A stretch of 64,000 nt of DNA from the NCBI GenBank assembly GCA_025617375.2, contig JAMYGW020000008.1, positions 1,302,001-1,366,000 of the forward strand. Direction: 5' to 3'. The notes below the pieces were generated by a model. It was not told where the DNA came from. It searched no databases and was given only the letters and a program-made list of their open reading frames with translations. Source of the stretch: Acarospora socialis (taxonomy: Eukaryota; Ascomycota; Lecanoromycetes; Acarosporales; Acarosporaceae). A program made the translations under genes and the position numbers. This document shows positions 60,486 to 64,000 of this stretch, one piece after another; position 1 is the stretch's first letter, and each line of letters starts with the position of its first letter.

Positions 60486-61056
60486 TTTTGGAGTTCGGGG
60501 CCGGTGCGGTGGGTTGGAGGGGTGGTTGTCGAAGGGTTGGGTTGTCTTGGTTGTAAGCTACCAAAGTCTGCTGCCGGTGGAGCACATTGAAGGGCTAGTG
60601 ATGTGAGAATCAGTCAGTTGAATTGATGTGGCACTTTACTATTCTATCTTGAGATGGATCGAAAGGTGCCATCTTTTTATACGGGTCAGAAATGGAGTAC
60701 AGAGGGACGCGTAACTTTTTTTGAGGTTTGGTTGCCTGGGTATGAAGCTCTAATACTTTGCCAGACAGAGGTTCTTCTATTATAGCTCTTGTGACGGCGT
60801 AAGTGTACATTTTCCTGCTACTCTATGAGTGATTGTAACATTGAATCATATTTGTATGTCCTAGGCTTTCAAAGCGACAACAGCCATGCGTCTTTGTAGG
60901 CTTCACAGCTGCCACGACCGATGCCAAATGTCGAAAAGGGAATTTCTCAATGCGAGCAGAGTACATTTAAGTCGATCGCAGCTCTTATAGATGTGAGAGA
61001 TCTTGCATGATACCCACCCGAAACAATACTTGGCCGAGAGTCCTTCTCACGACATC
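60486..61056. other. Intergenic, with a small ATG-led open frame
   Basis: About 570 nt upstream of the RING gene. A minus-strand frame of 66 codons at 60810-60610 starts at an ATG (MYTYAVTRAIIEEPLSGKVL) and has a protein-like composition. It may be an upstream open frame or chance, and I do not call it a gene. Confidence 0.45.
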
Positions 61057-61593
61057 TCAATGTTCGACCCAATAGTCCACATGTGAAACAGTAATGTTGA
61101 GAACGCCTGCATACACGTCAATCCCACCTCGTCCTGGATTCGCGCCATATCGCTGCCCAGGTAACAGTGAGCCCACACACTGCATTACAATTGCTCTTGC
61201 TCGCGCCCGCAGGACGGTCCAGGACACCTTAACAACTCGCGCCTCGGGCCTCAAACTGAACGAGATCCGGCACTCCCTGACAATGAATTCGCGAGGGAGG
61301 TGGAAAGGGCGGTCGGATGGGGCTTCGTTCGTCATGTACATGTCCTCGACAAAGGTGGGGATTTTAAAAGCCGCGAGAGAGCAGGAACGATAGGTGAGTT
61401 GTAGGTTGGGGCCTTCATCGCACACCGGGGTACGGCGTTGCAGCTGCGCATGCATGGAATCGTCGCCATCAGTAGCGGGGAGGCCCGCCGTCGTGGCAGT
61501 CAGGATAGAGAGGATGGAGAGGATAGCCAGAACATGGATGGAAGACGCGAGAGATGGCATTGGGCTTATTGCAATAATGTAGGTCCACTTCAT
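61057..61593 (-). CDS. Small secreted protein, four cysteines, Kex2-like site
   Basis: Single exon, 178 residues from the ATG at 61593, or 167 from a second ATG at 61560 (MPSLASSIHVLAILSILSIL), which begins closer to the hydrophobic core. A signal peptide of about 20 hydrophobic residues is plain. After it comes a short polar stretch with QLQRR, a dibasic Kex2-like site, then TPVCDEGPN. The mature part has four Cys (PVCD, RSCS, RECR, MQCV), an even number compatible with two disulfides, and a C-terminal block ending GIDVYAGVLNITVSHVDYWV that looks beta-rich. I do not know a named family. Features fit a small secreted cysteine protein or effector candidate of a plant-associated fungus, but this is inference. 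Upstream lies a divergent P450 gene. Confidence 0.75.
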   Translation of the reverse strand: MKWTYIIAISPMPSLASSIHVLAILSILSILTATTAGLPATDGDDSMHAQLQRRTPVCDEGPNLQLTYRSCSLAAFKIPTFVEDMYMTNEAPSDRPFHLPREFIVRECRISFSLRPEARVVKVSWTVLRARARAIVMQCVGSLLPGQRYGANPGRGGIDVYAGVLNITVSHVDYWVEH

Positions 61594-62720
61594 AGGTCAG
61601 AGTGCCCTTCCGGTTGTTCCTGATCACAAATAGTAAAATGAAGGTCCTCAACTTATCCCATCAGAGAACCATGCCTGGGCTCATATAAGGAATAGTGGCC
61701 TGATGTATCGGACTGCGCCTCAAGGGTAACGAAGTAGACATTGATGAAAAGTTATCGGAACGCTTATAGCAGTATGTTGCATACAGAAACAACAAGAGAC
61801 GCATTTCAAAACATCCGCAGGTCTCATGAGCTCGGCTGAGTTATGAAGAACTTACCTAAGACTTTTCAGGGTTAGAAGTAGTGGGGTGGTACGCTTCATT
61901 GTCACAAATTGTTCAAGAACCCGCGGACAAACCTTCCAACAAGGTCTTAAACTCTCGAATTCTAGATGTCTGTAACAACTGCATTGTGACCCCACAGGCA
62001 TGAGGAGGTACTTGTACAAAGACGATATGACAAGATTCTTCACCAATCCCAAGAGTCTACCACTGACTATAGATGTAGTTGAGATAGCCACAAACTTGGA
62101 CAAGACTAAATATGATCAGTGACTTTGGCATCCTCCAATAGCATTTCTATTCATCATGCAAAGTTGGATGATCTTTTCTGCAACAGATGTCGTTCTCCTT
62201 ATGGTGTTGCGGGTGGGCAAGGTACCTAAGTGGCAATACGTGTCTTAGTCAGCATCTGATACCTAGGTAATAACTGTGCATACATGTACATACTCATATA
62301 GAGCAGCGAGCCTATCGCACATACGCCAGTGTGACTGTGGATTCCAATCGAAAGGTTCGGATAGGTTCCGTTGCGTCCACCTATATACTTCTCTGATGCG
62401 TTATCCCAGGCAATACGTCCACAGTTATCCCCAAGGTGCCACATAAACCCCAACATCGCTATACCCCACTTTATTACTGCTTGCTACTTACCAAGCCAGC
62501 GTCTGACTCTTAATTGCTTTATCCATCATGCACCGCATGCATCGCTTATCTCTTGCGGGAGGAATAGACCTACAAAGGGGCCAGCCTATCCCCTCGAGTT
62601 CAGACTGGGGTACTCTTCGTTGTGTGTTCCTTCCACGTCCAGCTTGAGGGGCGAGCTCCATTGCCTGTTTAACTGCCTGTTTGCTCGTTCGGTCGCTTGC
62701 GGTCTTAATCAGCTGGCAAA
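61594..62720. other. Divergent intergenic region, no gene seen
   Basis: About 1.13 kb between the secreted-protein gene (minus) and the second P450 (plus). It should hold both promoters. No repeat, RNA or further gene is supported. Confidence 0.55.
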
Positions 62721-64000
62721 ATGACTTCCTCAGATAGCTCTAGTCTATCGAGACTCCTTTCCCAAGTCACACTTAATTATCTACTTATCGGCGGCCTGCT
62801 TTACTTAACTGGCTGCGTGTTATACCAGATCATCCACCACCGCTTCTTTCACCCCTTGTCTCAATTTCCAGGGCCGTTCTGGGCCAGCGTGACGAGACTT
62901 TGGATCGCGTATCACAGTGTGAAGGGAGACGAAATGGCTGTCTTCGAGGAGTTGCACAAGAAGCATGGTTCGTTGTAGACCTCGAGTAGCCCTTTCATTT
63001 GGTGTCACTGTGAGAGCCTTGGTCTTGAACTGATATGTGTGGAAGGCCCCGTGGTGAGGGTCACACCTACATTGATGATTGTCAATGACCCGACCCGGCT
63101 ACCGGATATTTATCATAGACAGGCAGATAAGACAAAGTTCTATATGAACGGCCTCTTTGGAAAGGCGGAGAGTGTTTTTAATATGAGCGATTGGAGACAG
63201 CATGCGCAATTCCGAAAGTTTATTGCTGGTCCGGTGAGTGATGTCCCCTTCGAAGCCTTGTCTTTAGCTTGCTTAGGTATCTTTTTCGTTCTCGGTTCAG
63301 TGTTGGATCAAGAAGAACTTGAAAGGGGTAAGATCATCGGTTTCAATGCTTACATATAGGGTGGACAGTATAGCTTTACCCATGTCAAGAGGATGGAGCC
63401 ATTGGTGGATACGAGGGTGCACGACTGGCTCGGCAGGATTGATGAACGGTTCGCGAAGACTGGCAAGCCTGTAGAATTCTCGCGTTGGGCTGTGTAAGTC
63501 AACGTCTTCGGCATAGTTCCATTTCCTCGTGAAGAAAGATCACGATGAACTGATAGCATGTAACTTCCAAAGCTTCATGGCCTACGACATTATCTCGGAA
63601 ATTGCATTCGGCGCACCGGTTGGTTTCGTGGAAACAGGCACTGACGTCGACGGCCTGATCCAAGGATTCCATGATGGATTCCCATTCTTCGCCCTCATGG
63701 GCCGGTTGCACCCTTTCACAAGCTGGGTCAGGGGAACATGGGTTGGCGAGAAATATCTCTTGGCCAAACCAGAGCATCAATCAGGCATTGGCGGGTTGAT
63801 GAGATTCCGGGATAGGTTGCTAGCTCAGCGTGTGAAGGACATCGAAGCGGGAACGACAGCTGGGAGGGTTGACATGTTGCAGACGTGAGTGTGAGTTCTG
63901 TCAATGTGGAGATGAGGAGCGCTAAAAGTTATTCGAGGTTCCTTGAAGCTCGCATGGAAGACGGCAAGCCTCTCGACACGGAGTATATTAAAGCCGAGAT
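62721..64000 (+). CDS. Cytochrome P450, pisatin-demethylase-like (3' end outside window)
   Basis: Incomplete at the right edge. Exons seen are 62721-62967, 63046-63233, 63369-63493, 63573-63884 and 63938 to beyond 64000. Introns are 78, 135, 79 and 53 nt. The N-terminal anchor (LNYLLIGGLLYLTGCVLYQI) precedes FHPLSQFPGPFWASVTRLW. The joins restore KKHG/PVVRVTPTLMIVNDP, FIAGP/YSFTHVKRMEPLVDTRV, SRWAV/FMAYDIISEIAFGAPVGF and MLQT/FLEARMEDGKPLDTEY. The FPGP start, DWRQHAQFRK (C-helix WxxxR) and the DIISEIAFG stretch resemble the fungal P450 group with pisatin demethylases (detoxification of plant phytoalexins) and trichothecene-like oxygenases. The ExxR and heme loop lie beyond the window, so activity cannot be judged. 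The donors GTTCGT and GTGAGT are canonical enough, and phase is consistent throughout. Confidence 0.88.

Overview
This is a window of nuclear DNA from a filamentous ascomycete (Pezizomycotina). The evidence is short GT-AG introns (mostly 47-124 nt) with CTRAY-like branch points, single-gene transcription units on both strands, and fungal families such as KCH potassium transporters, a TAPT1/EMP65 protein, DUG2, a fungal RNA-dependent RNA polymerase and a pisatin-demethylase-like P450. I do not assign class or genus. Exon joins were made by eye. For every gene read to its stop except two, I checked that exon lengths sum to whole codons and that conserved motifs read across the joins. The exceptions are the zinc-finger gene (one uncertain donor) and the right-edge P450 (cut off).

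Layout. 1-5.2 kb: RdRP and TIM17, both minus. 6.2-8.1 kb: a membrane-anchored coiled-coil protein (minus) with internal repeats, next to a 75-bp minisatellite. 9.7-12.7 kb: DUG2 (minus). 14.6-19.5 kb: an uncharacterised fungal protein and a TAPT1-family protein (plus). 19.8-29.3 kb, all minus: a DUF7726-like protein, a KCH-type K+ transporter, a second membrane-anchored coiled-coil protein and the branched-chain ketoacid dehydrogenase E1 beta subunit. 30.8-40.6 kb, all plus: a MAM3/CNNM protein, a cytochrome P450, an OYE-like flavin oxidoreductase and a Thr-nucleophile asparaginase. 41.1-49.6 kb: a BTB protein (minus), COX15 (plus), a 2OG-Fe(II) oxygenase (minus) and a GMPPA-type pyrophosphorylase (minus). 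51.4-59.2 kb, plus: a 12-exon dynamin-family GTPase, lysyl-tRNA synthetase and a small zinc-finger protein. 59.6-61.6 kb, minus: a RING-H2 protein and a small secreted protein. 62.7 kb to the edge: a second P450, truncated by the window.

Most of the window is housekeeping: mitochondrial import, heme A and branched-chain catabolism (TIM17, COX15, BCKDHB), glutathione turnover (DUG2), GDP-mannose supply (GMPPA), translation (KRS1), and ion or metal homeostasis (KCH, MAM3). The accessory flavour comes from the two P450s, the OYE-like enzyme, the 2OG oxygenase and the small secreted protein. No backbone enzyme (PKS, NRPS, terpene synthase) accompanies them, so this is not a recognisable biosynthetic cluster. 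I found no tRNA, rRNA, CRISPR array or intact transposon.

The main surprises are a duplicated gene end behind MAM3, a dynamin-family GTPase with a SUMO-interaction-like motif and basic motifs in its stalk insert plus a stop-free 48-nt intron beside its G4 motif, a perfect 20-bp inverted repeat just upstream of DUG2, and several local degenerate tandem duplications in intergenic DNA. I see no convincing new multi-gene system.
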